Positions 16,099 to 25,153 of a stretch of 64,000 nt of DNA are shown here, in pieces. The notes below the pieces were generated by a model. It was not told where the DNA came from. It worked only from the letters and a program-made list of their open reading frames with translations, and searched no databases. The translations under genes and the position numbers were made by a program. The stretch spans positions 4,163 to 68,162 of the forward strand of contig VSOZ01000020.1 in the NCBI GenBank assembly GCA_009775095.1. Direction: 5' to 3'. The stretch comes from Muribaculum sp. (lineage in GTDB: Bacteria; Bacteroidota; Bacteroidia; Bacteroidales; Muribaculaceae). How positions within the stretch are numbered: position 1 is the stretch's first letter; each line of letters begins with the position of its first letter.

Positions 16099-18432
16099 TT
16101 ATTCTTCAGGTGCTTCCTCTTCGCTTTCATTAAGGTCTTTCCAGTCGTCACCTTTGAATTCGGTCGATACGTCATAACCGGCTATGGCATCGCATACTCC
16201 CTTGTAGGCTACCTTGCGGTTATAGTCTGAGTCAAACAGGTTGGGAGCGTCGCCCGGCAGCCAGTGTTCGTGCTCCTTCTTGTTGTCGGAGAAGCCCCAG
16301 ATGGTTATGGCCGACTGCTGTGCTTCGGGTATGTTCTCGAAGTACGATGTGAGTATCATCTGATAGGTGGCGGCCTGTTCTTTTAGCTGTGCTTCAGACG
16401 GAGTTATGGTCTTGCCCTCCTCTACGCCGAATGCCACGTCGAGCTCGGTGATGCGGATGAGTTTGCCTGTCTGGGCGAGCTTCTTGAACATGGCGTCAAC
16501 CTGCTCTTTGGTTATCTTGTAGTTGACGTGCATCTGGGTGCCGATACCGTCTACCTGACCGCCGTTCTGGTCGATATAGTTGACAAAGCCGATGATGGCG
16601 TCAAGTTTCGACGGGCTGGTCTCGAGGTTGTATTCGTTGACAAACAGTTTGGCGTTGGGTGCATATCTGCGGGCAAACTCAAATGCTTTCACCGCATAGT
16701 CTTTGCCTATGTAGTAGCCCCAGTACCAGTGCTGGTTGCCTGCGTCGGAAGCCCAGTTCAAGCTGAGACCGTCGGTTTCTGTCTCTACCGGCTCTTCGTC
16801 GGCTACCTTGTCGCTGTTGGTGCCGCCGAACACGCCGTCAATGCCGCGCCATCCGTTGCTGCCGTCGGCTATCGGTTCATTGATGACGTCCCATGCGTCT
16901 ACACGTTCGCCCACATGCTCCATTACGGCCTTGATCCACTGCTCCATGGCGTCAAGAAGTATGGTCTTCTTCTCTTCGGCGGTCTTGGGTATGAAGGTGA
17001 TGCCTCCTGCTTTGGGTGCGGCCTGTTTTTCTGCCTTGAAAGGATCGGTCGATACATAGATATCATCGATCAGGTATGTTGCCGCAGCCTCGCCGAGGTC
17101 GAAGTTAATACCCTCAAGAGGATTACCTGCTACATCAAATGACCATTCTACTCTTACCCAAGCATCAGGTACATTCTGGTCGCCCTGATAGTGGGTGTCG
17201 CCTGTCGTTGATACACGAGCGGAGCCTGAGCCCTCCAGTGTCCTTATATAATAAGATATGTAGGCGGTACTTCCTACCGGTATGGGCTGTGCGAGATTTA
17301 TGTGAATCTGAGTCTTCCACTGATTGCCGGGGTTGGCGGTTGCATTTACGACCTGAAGACATCCTTTTTTGAAGTTGCCTTCGTCTGCGTTCCAAGTGTT
17401 GCATCCGTCGGCGCCGTTCCATTTCTGGCAACCGTCGATGTTTTCATCAAATGTGCCGTTGGCTATCATATTCAGACGTCCTTCGTCGGGATTGGCGGGA
17501 GCGTCATTCTTCAAACCGAATTTGAAGTCGTCAATATAGATGTCGGCTTCCATACCGCCGAATTGCAGACCTACACGTGTTACATCAATATGTTCATCTT
17601 TCGGGACAATCTCGCCTGTAAACAGTACCCAGTTGGATGCCAGTTCATGGTTTGCGCCCCAGTTTTGGTTGCCACTTGACGTATTCTGATACATAAATTG
17701 TACGACTGCTCCGGGATTGTCGGTACGTGCCCAGAACTGGTAAGCATAAGTTTCACCGGGAACGAGCGGTGTGTCAAGCGTCCAGAACATCTGGTCATTC
17801 CAGCTGCTTGTGCTGGTGTTGTCTACTGATAATTTAAGACATTGATTGCTGTTGTATCCCGGACTTACAAGGCTTTTGGTATGATGGCTCCAGCTGATCC
17901 ATCCGTCCATGTTCTCCTCAAAGTCGGAGTTTCCGATTACATTTATACATACATCATTCTGGTCAACCACCACTTTCATTTCGGGCGCGATGAGCGACTT
18001 GAGGTAGGTCTGTGGTTGCTGGGTGTGCCACAGTAGGTTGTGGCCGTAGAGCTTCATGCCGGAGGGCATTGCCGCCAGAACTCTGTCGACTGTGGCGAAG
18101 TTGATGTTGCCGCTGGCGTTTACCATCACACCCATCTTCATGGCGTTGCCGAGGGTTATGCCGGTGAAGTTGGCGTCGATGATGGATTTTGCTTCGGCAT
18201 CGTCAAGGTACATGTCGGCGCCTACGCCGAGAGCGAGATTAAGATTCGGATGATGCTGGGCCACATAATCCTTTATGGGCTTGTAGAGCTTCAGCTTCTC
18301 ACTGTCTGTCAGGGGCAGCTCGGAGCTGTCGACGCTGTTGTCTTTGTCCTGCCACTCCATTATCTGGTCATCGCAGCTTGCCATTATTGTGGCAAGCGCG
18401 ATTGACGGAAGTATTATCTTGTTGAATTTCAT
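16099..18432 (-). CDS. surface GH10 xylanase with two inserted CBM modules
   Basis: 777 residues; lipoprotein signal with Cys20 followed by DDQ, which fits the Bacteroidota surface-export signal. The GH10 barrel is split: residues about 40-150 (including KLYGHNLLWHTQQP) and about 475-755. Two CBM4/9-like jelly rolls lie in between (about 163-306 and 320-460, each starting N-x-I-x-N-x-x-F-(D/E)-E and ending IDD(F/I)). Acid/base E519 is in WDVINEP and nucleophile E663 in RITELDV. This insertion layout is known from Bacteroidales cell-surface xylanases, which make the first cuts in xylan. It follows the SGBP gene by 30 nt and ends before the internal terminator. Confidence 0.93.
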   Translation of the reverse strand: MKFNKIILPSIALATIMASCDDQIMEWQDKDNSVDSSELPLTDSEKLKLYKPIKDYVAQHHPNLNLALGVGADMYLDDAEAKSIIDANFTGITLGNAMKMGVMVNASGNINFATVDRVLAAMPSGMKLYGHNLLWHTQQPQTYLKSLIAPEMKVVVDQNDVCINVIGNSDFEENMDGWISWSHHTKSLVSPGYNSNQCLKLSVDNTSTSSWNDQMFWTLDTPLVPGETYAYQFWARTDNPGAVVQFMYQNTSSGNQNWGANHELASNWVLFTGEIVPKDEHIDVTRVGLQFGGMEADIYIDDFKFGLKNDAPANPDEGRLNMIANGTFDENIDGCQKWNGADGCNTWNADEGNFKKGCLQVVNATANPGNQWKTQIHINLAQPIPVGSTAYISYYIRTLEGSGSARVSTTGDTHYQGDQNVPDAWVRVEWSFDVAGNPLEGINFDLGEAAATYLIDDIYVSTDPFKAEKQAAPKAGGITFIPKTAEEKKTILLDAMEQWIKAVMEHVGERVDAWDVINEPIADGSNGWRGIDGVFGGTNSDKVADEEPVETETDGLSLNWASDAGNQHWYWGYYIGKDYAVKAFEFARRYAPNAKLFVNEYNLETSPSKLDAIIGFVNYIDQNGGQVDGIGTQMHVNYKITKEQVDAMFKKLAQTGKLIRITELDVAFGVEEGKTITPSEAQLKEQAATYQMILTSYFENIPEAQQSAITIWGFSDNKKEHEHWLPGDAPNLFDSDYNRKVAYKGVCDAIAGYDVSTEFKGDDWKDLNESEEEAPEE

Positions 18433-18462
18433 AATTGTCGTTCTGTGTTTTTACGGTTAATA

Positions 18463-19911
18463 TTATTCCTCTTCATCATCTTCGGGATAATCGGAAATAA
18501 CAACGTTCTTACAGGGAACTATGCGCCAGTTGTCGACATAGATCTTGGTGTTGAACAGGTCGGAAGCGAAAGTTACGTCGCCGAGCTTGTAGTCGGTGTT
18601 GACAAAGCCCATACCGAAGTTGGGGTAGGTGGCTGCAAGGCGGTCGTCGATAACGGTCTGGAATGTCGGTGCCACGGCCTCTTTGTCCTCAAGCAGTGCT
18701 TTGTATTTGCCGAATTCCGACAAGGGAATGGTAACGGTGGTCCAGCTTTCGGTAGAGAAGGGTACGTTTTCTCCGTCGACAACCCACGGGGTGAAGAATG
18801 CAGTGAGCTTGTTGGCTCCGTATTCGTCGGAGTCGATACCTTTGTACTGATAGTTGTTGACAAGGCATATCTGCAGCTGACCGGTGGCTCCCCACGGATT
18901 GGGAACGTAGATCTCAAACTGGAATGCCACTTCGTCAAGCGGGGTGTCGGCCGATATAAGGGCGCTCATGCGTGCCCAGTTCTCGTATTCGAGATTGCCG
19001 TCGCCTACGGTCCAGCATTCGGTTACGCGGGGCTTGCCCGATACGATGCCTCCGTCGGCAAGAAGACGGTCGGGTACTATCTGGCATACTTGGCCGTTGA
19101 TGCCCAGCGGGTCTTGAACGAGATCGTTTCTCATGGTCACGTTGCCGTCATCGTCGGTGCGATCCTCGAAACCTATCATTGATCCGGCCTCTTTCCAGCC
19201 CCATGCGCCCTGCTGTCCTTCGGTGTCGAAGTCGAGGAGCATGCCGCGGCGTTCGTTGAAGTAAGCGGGGGTCTGCGAGGTTCCGTTGGCTCCCTCTGCT
19301 ATGACAGCGCCGCCTGATGTGAGGCCTGCGGGCATGGTGAACGAGTACCACTCTCCGTCTTCGTCAGACACTATGCCGTCGGTGATCTCCATGCCGCCGG
19401 GCAGTGTTATCTTGGTTATTTCCTGAAGACCTTCGCCGTATACCACTACCTTTTCACCTGCGGCCGGAAGAGCGTTCTGAAAGCCTCTGATGCTGGGCGA
19501 GGCTGCACGTATGGTAAAGTTGTACACCGTCTCGGTGCCGTCCTTGACAAGGCGTATGGTGTTGCGCACATCGTCTTCGGCATCGGTGATGGGGGTCTTG
19601 CTGCTGAGTTGTATGAGCATGGAGTTGTCGCTGACGTAAGCGCGGTTGAAGTATGTGTCAAAACCGTTGACAAACACTTTCTTCATGCCCATGAAACCTT
19701 CGCCTTCGAGACGGATGAGCTGTCCGAGACGGGCAAACTCAACTTCGCGGTCGGGTACAGATGACTCGTAGTTCTCGAGATATACCTTGTTAACCACGAT
19801 CGGCCGGCTCTGGTACTTGCCGTCGAAATACTCGTCGTCATCGTTGCATGACACGAATCCCACCGACAGAAGCGCTATAACGGAGAGCCATATATATTTT
19901 AGATTTTTCAT
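18463..19911 (-). CDS. surface glycan-binding lipoprotein (SGBP, xylan)
   Basis: 482 residues; lipoprotein Cys22 followed by NDDDE, a strong surface-export signal. Two IPT/TIG-like beta domains (about 38-135 and 137-215) are followed by a larger C-terminal binding domain (about 220-470) with many exposed Trp/Tyr. The layout matches the SGBP that follows susD in xylan and xyloglucan loci (SGBP_B type). It holds polysaccharide at the cell surface and has no catalytic role. It is 20 nt after susD. Confidence 0.88.
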   Translation of the reverse strand: MKNLKYIWLSVIALLSVGFVSCNDDDEYFDGKYQSRPIVVNKVYLENYESSVPDREVEFARLGQLIRLEGEGFMGMKKVFVNGFDTYFNRAYVSDNSMLIQLSSKTPITDAEDDVRNTIRLVKDGTETVYNFTIRAASPSIRGFQNALPAAGEKVVVYGEGLQEITKITLPGGMEITDGIVSDEDGEWYSFTMPAGLTSGGAVIAEGANGTSQTPAYFNERRGMLLDFDTEGQQGAWGWKEAGSMIGFEDRTDDDGNVTMRNDLVQDPLGINGQVCQIVPDRLLADGGIVSGKPRVTECWTVGDGNLEYENWARMSALISADTPLDEVAFQFEIYVPNPWGATGQLQICLVNNYQYKGIDSDEYGANKLTAFFTPWVVDGENVPFSTESWTTVTIPLSEFGKYKALLEDKEAVAPTFQTVIDDRLAATYPNFGMGFVNTDYKLGDVTFASDLFNTKIYVDNWRIVPCKNVVISDYPEDDEEE

Positions 19912-19931
19912 ATCTGTGTCAGTAAATAAAA

Positions 19932-21620
19932 TTAGTTAAACAAATCGGCGGGGGTGACTTCGCGCTCACCGAACTCATAGGCTACGGGTGTCTCGCTCAG
20001 ACGGGGGTTACGGCCGAGATCGACGTCTGACAGCGGGAACTGAAGGCTTGCCGCTGTGGCGGTCGATACGTCCGTGGCGTCGGAGGTCTTTGCGTATTTG
20101 CACGGTTCGCTTTCGTCATACTCGTAACCGGCGTGACGGTCCTGATGGTTGAGGTAGTTGACCACTTCGGCCTGCTGGTAGTAGGCGCGGCGCAGAAGGT
20201 CATACCAGTACTGGCCTTCAAAAGCGAGCTCTATACGGCGCTCGTAGTGGATGTCGTCGTAGTCGATTTTGCTTTTGGTCGACATGCCGGCGCGGGTGCG
20301 TACTTTGTTGTAATATTCGAGAGCCACGGCGTCGGATGTCGATGCCGAGTTGCCGAGTATGGCTTCGGCGAGGTTGAGGTATACTTCGGCCAGACGCATC
20401 ATGTAGGTGTTGACTCCGCTTGACTGCTTGTAGCTTACGCCGTTGTCGTCATATTTGCCGAGTACGTGCTTCTTAACATGGCAACGTTTTTTGTAGGCAT
20501 TGTCGTCTACCTCGGTCACGCCCACTGTGTAGCCGCCGTTTTTCTTGTTGAATTCGGGATAGAAGTCGCCGTAGGTGGTCACGGTGTAGTGGCGACGGTC
20601 GGTTTCTGCCGGATCATAAGTGCGGATTATGTCATATGACGCATATGTGGCGTTACCCCAGCCCGCGTCATCTACCATCGATGACCAGCCGAAGAATGCC
20701 GATATGGGGTTGTGGCAGCCGTCGGCGCCGCTTCCGTTGGGTCCGGCTATCCATTGCAGCTGGAATACAGACTCGCGGTTGTTGTTCCATGTCTTGATGT
20801 CAAAGAGCTCGCCGTAGTTATCCATAAGGGCGTAAGGTCCTTCCATGCATTTGAGGGCTGCTTTCTTGGCCAGATCAAGATAGTAAGTGTTGCGGGTTCC
20901 GCGGTTGAAGTCGGTGGCTATATTGCTTCCGTCATATGCTCCGTCGGTGGTGAGTCCGGCCATGGACAGGTAGATTCTTGACAGAAGACCGTATGCACTG
21001 TAGCAGGTGACGCGACCTTCGTTGGCCTGTGACTTGGGGAGGTTGGCGGCTGCGTACTCAAGGTCGCGGATGGCAAACTCCATGACGTCGGTTACACGGT
21101 GAGGGGGCACTACATAGTTGCCTACCATGGCCGCAGTGTTCTCGTAAAGTACGGCGCGGTTCCAGATAGAGCCGATGTACCAGTAGGCTATGCCGCGCAT
21201 AAAGCGGGCTTCGGCTATGCCCTGTGTCTTGGCTCCGTCGGTTACGGCGGGGCCGGAGAAGTCCTTTATACGGTTGATCGTGTTGTTGGACTGTGCCACA
21301 ACCGAGTAGAACGACTTCCAAGCGTCGTGAAGACCGGGTGAGCTTGCCTGTTCGGTAAGTTTGGTGTAAGGATATATGTAGTCTGACCACGGTGCGTTGA
21401 TGTTGTTGGAGCGTCCGTCGCCTACGGAGTAGTAGAACTTCTCGTTAAAACCCCACCATGCGTAGTTGTAGAGCGGATAAGTGGTGGCGTTTACCGCAGC
21501 GTCGTTGTCAAGAAATGTCTGGTCGCTCGGTGACGAAGTGCTCTGGGTAGTCAGGAAGTCATCGCATGAAGTCAGGGCGATACATCCGGCGGCCATTAAT
21601 ATAGCTATTTTTGTTTTCAT
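19932..21620 (-). CDS. SusD/RagB-family glycan-binding lipoprotein
   Basis: 562 residues; lipoprotein Cys19 followed by DDF. The N-terminal SusD-like segment and C-terminal RagB/SusD domain are of typical length, with the TPR-like helical core visible in repeats such as AEARFMRGIAYWYIGSIW and LAEVYLNLAEAIL. It forms the lid of the SusC transporter and binds xylo-oligosaccharides outside the cell. The pair is 22 nt apart in the usual susC-susD order. Confidence 0.95.
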   Translation of the reverse strand: MKTKIAILMAAGCIALTSCDDFLTTQSTSSPSDQTFLDNDAAVNATTYPLYNYAWWGFNEKFYYSVGDGRSNNINAPWSDYIYPYTKLTEQASSPGLHDAWKSFYSVVAQSNNTINRIKDFSGPAVTDGAKTQGIAEARFMRGIAYWYIGSIWNRAVLYENTAAMVGNYVVPPHRVTDVMEFAIRDLEYAAANLPKSQANEGRVTCYSAYGLLSRIYLSMAGLTTDGAYDGSNIATDFNRGTRNTYYLDLAKKAALKCMEGPYALMDNYGELFDIKTWNNNRESVFQLQWIAGPNGSGADGCHNPISAFFGWSSMVDDAGWGNATYASYDIIRTYDPAETDRRHYTVTTYGDFYPEFNKKNGGYTVGVTEVDDNAYKKRCHVKKHVLGKYDDNGVSYKQSSGVNTYMMRLAEVYLNLAEAILGNSASTSDAVALEYYNKVRTRAGMSTKSKIDYDDIHYERRIELAFEGQYWYDLLRRAYYQQAEVVNYLNHQDRHAGYEYDESEPCKYAKTSDATDVSTATAASLQFPLSDVDLGRNPRLSETPVAYEFGEREVTPADLFN

Positions 21621-21642
21621 TAGTTTCGGATTTTGATATTAG

Positions 21643-24600
21643 TTAGAATGATACGTTAAGACCGAAAGTGTAGATGCGGGGCGAGGGATAACGACCGTAA
21701 TCCACGCCGGTCATGAGGGCGTCGCCGTACATGGCACCGACTTCGGGGTCAAGACCTTTGTATTTGCTCCATGTGTGAACATTCTGTGCGCTGAAGTATA
21801 CTCGCACGTTGTCAAGGTAAAGTCGGCGTACGATGTTGCGCGGTATGGTATAACCGAGTGATATGTTCTGGAGACGGATGTACGATGCATCTTCCACCAT
21901 GAGGTCGCTGAGGCGGTAGTTGCCGTTGGCGTCGCTGTTCTGTACTGCCGGCAGTGTGGTGCTTGATGCGTTGGAGATGTAGATGTTGCGGTAGTCGGTG
22001 GCGGGAAGCGTCGGGTCGATGACTGCAAACTTGGCGAAGTTGAGCGACGAACGAAGTATGTTGGAGTTCTGACGCGGATCTTCGATACGTATGCGGGTCA
22101 TGTTGAGCGCTTTGTTGCCATAAGATCCGGAGAACATTATGTTCAGGTCAAAGCCCTTGTAGTTGAAAGTATTGCCGAAGCCCCAAGTGAATTTAGGCTC
22201 GGGATTGCCGATAAACGTGCGGTCTTTGTCGTTGATGACGCCGTCGCCGTTAAGGTCTTCGAAGATGTAGTCGCCGATCCATGTCTGGTTGGGGTCGATG
22301 CCCTTGCCTTCGGGGCGTGCTACCTCGCAGAGGTTGCCGTTAGCGTCATGATAGTAGAAGTCTTCGGCTTTGTCGAAACGTCCGATAACTTTGTAGCCGT
22401 AGAACTGTCCTATCGGCTGGCCTACTACGGTCTTGGTGACGATATAGGGTGTTGAGCCTATGCTGAAGTCCTTTTCTACCGATGCCGATGCCGTGTCGAG
22501 CGACTTGACGCGGTTGCGGTTGAGCGAGAACACGAGGTTGGAGGTCCAAGTAAACTCTCTGTTTGCGATGTTGGTTGTGTTAAGAGTCAGCTCTATACCT
22601 TTGTTTTCGATTGAACCCACATTCATCCACGGATTACTTGCACCGCCATAACCTTCTGAGCCGAGGAATGCCGGAAGCTGTACCTGAAGAAGCAGATTTT
22701 CTGTCTTTTTATAGTATACGTCGGCTATTAGTTCGATGCGGTTCTGAAGCAGTCCGAAATCAAGACCGATGTTGTATGACGAAGTGGTTTCCCATGTCAG
22801 TTTAGGGTTGGCGGTGTTGCCTGCGAGTACACCTACACCCCACGGAGTGGTCTTGGAGGAAAGCATGGACATGTATGCATAGTCGGCTACGTTCTGGTTA
22901 CCGGTTTTACCCCAGCCGAGACGCAGTTTCAGTGAATTGATCTCCTCGATGCCTTTCATGAATTCTTCCTGCGATATGCGCCATGCGAGAGCGACTGCGG
23001 GGAACCATCCCCATTTTTGTCCGTCGGCAAATTTAGATGAACCGTCGCGACGTATGGTGGCTGTCAGAAGATAACGGTCGTCAAACGAGTAGAATGCGCG
23101 TCCGAAGAATGAAGCCATTGTATTGACTGTACGCATACCGGTGGTGCTTGACTTGGATATGTCGCCTGCGCCGAGGTCGGGAGTGGTGTTTGTGAGGAAG
23201 CCTGTGGCCTGTCCCATCTGTGTCTCCCAATGGGTTTTCGACATTTCCTGACCTAACATGACATTGATGTTATGTTTTTCTGCAAATGTGTTGTTGTAGG
23301 TGAGGATGTTACGCCATGACCAGTATTTGCTGTCGGTTTTGGTCCAGCGCGATGTGCGGTGATCCTGAGTCTTTATACCGAACTGGTAGTCGGGTTCGTA
23401 GAAGTAGAACTTGTTGAAGTTGAAGTCGCCCGAGAGTTCGGTACGCAGGGTAAGCCCTTTGTAGAGCGCTGCTTCAAGATATACGTTGAAGCGCATGTTG
23501 ACTTTCTTGTTGTTGTTGGTGATGAGTTCGGCAAGACCGAGCGGGTTTTCGGGCATCCACTGGTCTTCGGGTCCGTCGTAGGAGCCGTCGGGCGAGGTTA
23601 CGGCGACGGTAGGCTGCTGCAGCAACGCGCTCATGATGGTATTGTTGTCAGTGCCTACAGCTTGCTTAGACTCTGAAAATGAGAAATTTACTCCCCCCCT
23701 AAGCCAATCCTTTATCTGGGTGTCGACATTTGAGCGGAGTGAATAGCGCTTGAAGCTTGAACCTACGGCGATACCGTCCTGATCGAGATATCCGCCTGAG
23801 AATGCCCATGTAGTACGCTCGCTTCCGCCCGATACCGATATGCTGTGGTTCATCATAAAGGCCTTGCGGAAGAGCTCATCCTGCCAGTTGGTACCTTTGC
23901 CGAGGAGGTCGGGGCGTACAAACGCACTGCTCGGTATGAGCAGGTTACGCTCGATGGCTCGGTAGTTGTGATGTTCGGCATACTCCTGCAGGTTGAGCAT
24001 GTCATACTGCTTCGGCATCTCCTGCCATCCGAGATAGGCGTCATAGGTGACGGTAGCTTCGCCTGCTTTGCCACGCTTGGTTGTGATCATGATCACACCG
24101 TTGCTCGCGCGCGAACCATATATAGCGGTTGCGGAGGCATCTTTCAGAATGTCCATCGATACGATGTCTGACGGGTTGATCGACGAAAGGGGATTGGATG
24201 ACTCCGAGTCGGTAGCCGAATCGATAACGACACCGTCGATAACGAAGATCGGCTGGTTGGTGGCGTTAAGCGAGTTGATACCGCGTATACGGATTGAAGT
24301 CGAGGCGCCGGGGGTTCCGGAGTTGGCTTGTATCTGTACACCGGCAGCGCGTCCTTGAAGCACTTGGTCGATACTGGTCGATATCGACTTCTTCACGGCG
24401 TCTTCGCCTACCGATACCACGGAGCCGGTAAGGTCGCTTCGTTTCATCTGACCGTAACCTACCACGACCACTTCTTCAAGTACGGCCGCGTTTTCTTTCA
24501 TGGTCACGTTGATTACGGTGCGTCCGTCTACGGCGATGTCCTGTGTGTTATAGCCCACATAGGATACGGTGAGTGTACCTTTGGGAGAGATTGTCAGCGT

Positions 24601-24795
24601 GTACTTGCCGTCAATATCGGTCGAAGTACCGTTGGACGTGCCCTTTTGCTGAACGGTGGCTCCGATCAGTGGCTCTCCCAATTCGTCGATTACTGTTCCC
24701 GAGACAATGATGGTCTGGGAAAATGCCCATAGCGGTGACATGAGTCCTATTAATATTACCGCTATGAACCGCAGATTAAAATCTGTGCATTTCAT
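21643..24795 (-). CDS. SusC/RagA TonB-dependent outer-membrane transporter
   Basis: 1050 residues with a signal peptide (to about AFSQ, 27). The N-terminal carboxypeptidase-D-like regulatory domain is at about 30-110, followed by the TonB-box region EEVVVVGYGQMKRSDLTGSV, the plug domain (about 118-235) and a 22-strand barrel ending in the C-terminal aromatic YTFGLNVSF. It imports oligosaccharides through the outer membrane, powered by TonB. It is the first gene of the xylan operon. There is no N-terminal STN domain, so it is not coupled to a FecR/sigma system; control is through the divergent hybrid regulator. Confidence 0.95.
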   Translation of the reverse strand: MKCTDFNLRFIAVILIGLMSPLWAFSQTIIVSGTVIDELGEPLIGATVQQKGTSNGTSTDIDGKYTLTISPKGTLTVSYVGYNTQDIAVDGRTVINVTMKENAAVLEEVVVVGYGQMKRSDLTGSVVSVGEDAVKKSISTSIDQVLQGRAAGVQIQANSGTPGASTSIRIRGINSLNATNQPIFVIDGVVIDSATDSESSNPLSSINPSDIVSMDILKDASATAIYGSRASNGVIMITTKRGKAGEATVTYDAYLGWQEMPKQYDMLNLQEYAEHHNYRAIERNLLIPSSAFVRPDLLGKGTNWQDELFRKAFMMNHSISVSGGSERTTWAFSGGYLDQDGIAVGSSFKRYSLRSNVDTQIKDWLRGGVNFSFSESKQAVGTDNNTIMSALLQQPTVAVTSPDGSYDGPEDQWMPENPLGLAELITNNNKKVNMRFNVYLEAALYKGLTLRTELSGDFNFNKFYFYEPDYQFGIKTQDHRTSRWTKTDSKYWSWRNILTYNNTFAEKHNINVMLGQEMSKTHWETQMGQATGFLTNTTPDLGAGDISKSSTTGMRTVNTMASFFGRAFYSFDDRYLLTATIRRDGSSKFADGQKWGWFPAVALAWRISQEEFMKGIEEINSLKLRLGWGKTGNQNVADYAYMSMLSSKTTPWGVGVLAGNTANPKLTWETTSSYNIGLDFGLLQNRIELIADVYYKKTENLLLQVQLPAFLGSEGYGGASNPWMNVGSIENKGIELTLNTTNIANREFTWTSNLVFSLNRNRVKSLDTASASVEKDFSIGSTPYIVTKTVVGQPIGQFYGYKVIGRFDKAEDFYYHDANGNLCEVARPEGKGIDPNQTWIGDYIFEDLNGDGVINDKDRTFIGNPEPKFTWGFGNTFNYKGFDLNIMFSGSYGNKALNMTRIRIEDPRQNSNILRSSLNFAKFAVIDPTLPATDYRNIYISNASSTTLPAVQNSDANGNYRLSDLMVEDASYIRLQNISLGYTIPRNIVRRLYLDNVRVYFSAQNVHTWSKYKGLDPEVGAMYGDALMTGVDYGRYPSPRIYTFGLNVSF

Positions 24796-25153
24796 GAAAA
24801 TAATGTTATTGGTTTTGGGATTAATGTAAGTTCTTGATTGGTTTAAATTCTCGGTTGCCCGTACTAATCATACGGGGGACTGAAATCTGTTGTATTTTTA
24901 CGGCATAAGCATTGGCAATTGTTTTGGGTTTGTGTATTGTAGTTAACGATTGATTACGATGCAAATTTAGATGATATCAAATTATTTGCTTGTGTTACGC
25001 GTAACAAAATTATTGGAATTTGTAATGTGACTTTGTTGCATGTGTCATATATTATCGTCAATGTAACAACTATGTTGTAAAGCATAAAAAGACACTTTTC
25101 TCGGTGTATCAATTTGATTATTTTTGCATAGAATATGTAACCCGACAGATGTC
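24796..25153. promoter_or_regulatory. divergent control region between susC and the hybrid regulator
   Basis: 358 nt with no gene. Minus-strand -7-like boxes for susC are TAAATTTG (complement of 24962-24969) and TAATTTTG (complement of 25005-25012); neither has a good -33 partner, as expected for an activator-dependent promoter. A 12-bp perfect palindrome GTTACGCGTAAC lies at 24994-25005 and touches the second box. GTAACAA occurs at 25001-25007 and again at 25063-25069, 62 nt apart. A 6-bp hairpin (CCCGTA 24858-24863, TACGGG 24871-24876) would lie in the susC leader. These are candidate regulator sites only. Confidence 0.5.
25096..25126 (+). promoter_or_regulatory. promoter of the hybrid regulator gene
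   Basis: TTTT (25096-25099), 19 nt, TATTTTTG (25119-25126), one mismatch from the Bacteroidales consensus. The predicted start of transcription is about 20 nt before the ATG at 25154. Confidence 0.55.

Noticed and set aside
18445..19182. 245-codon open frame antisense to the SGBP gene
   Set aside because: Val/Gly-rich shadow of a real lipoprotein gene; no start-site signals.
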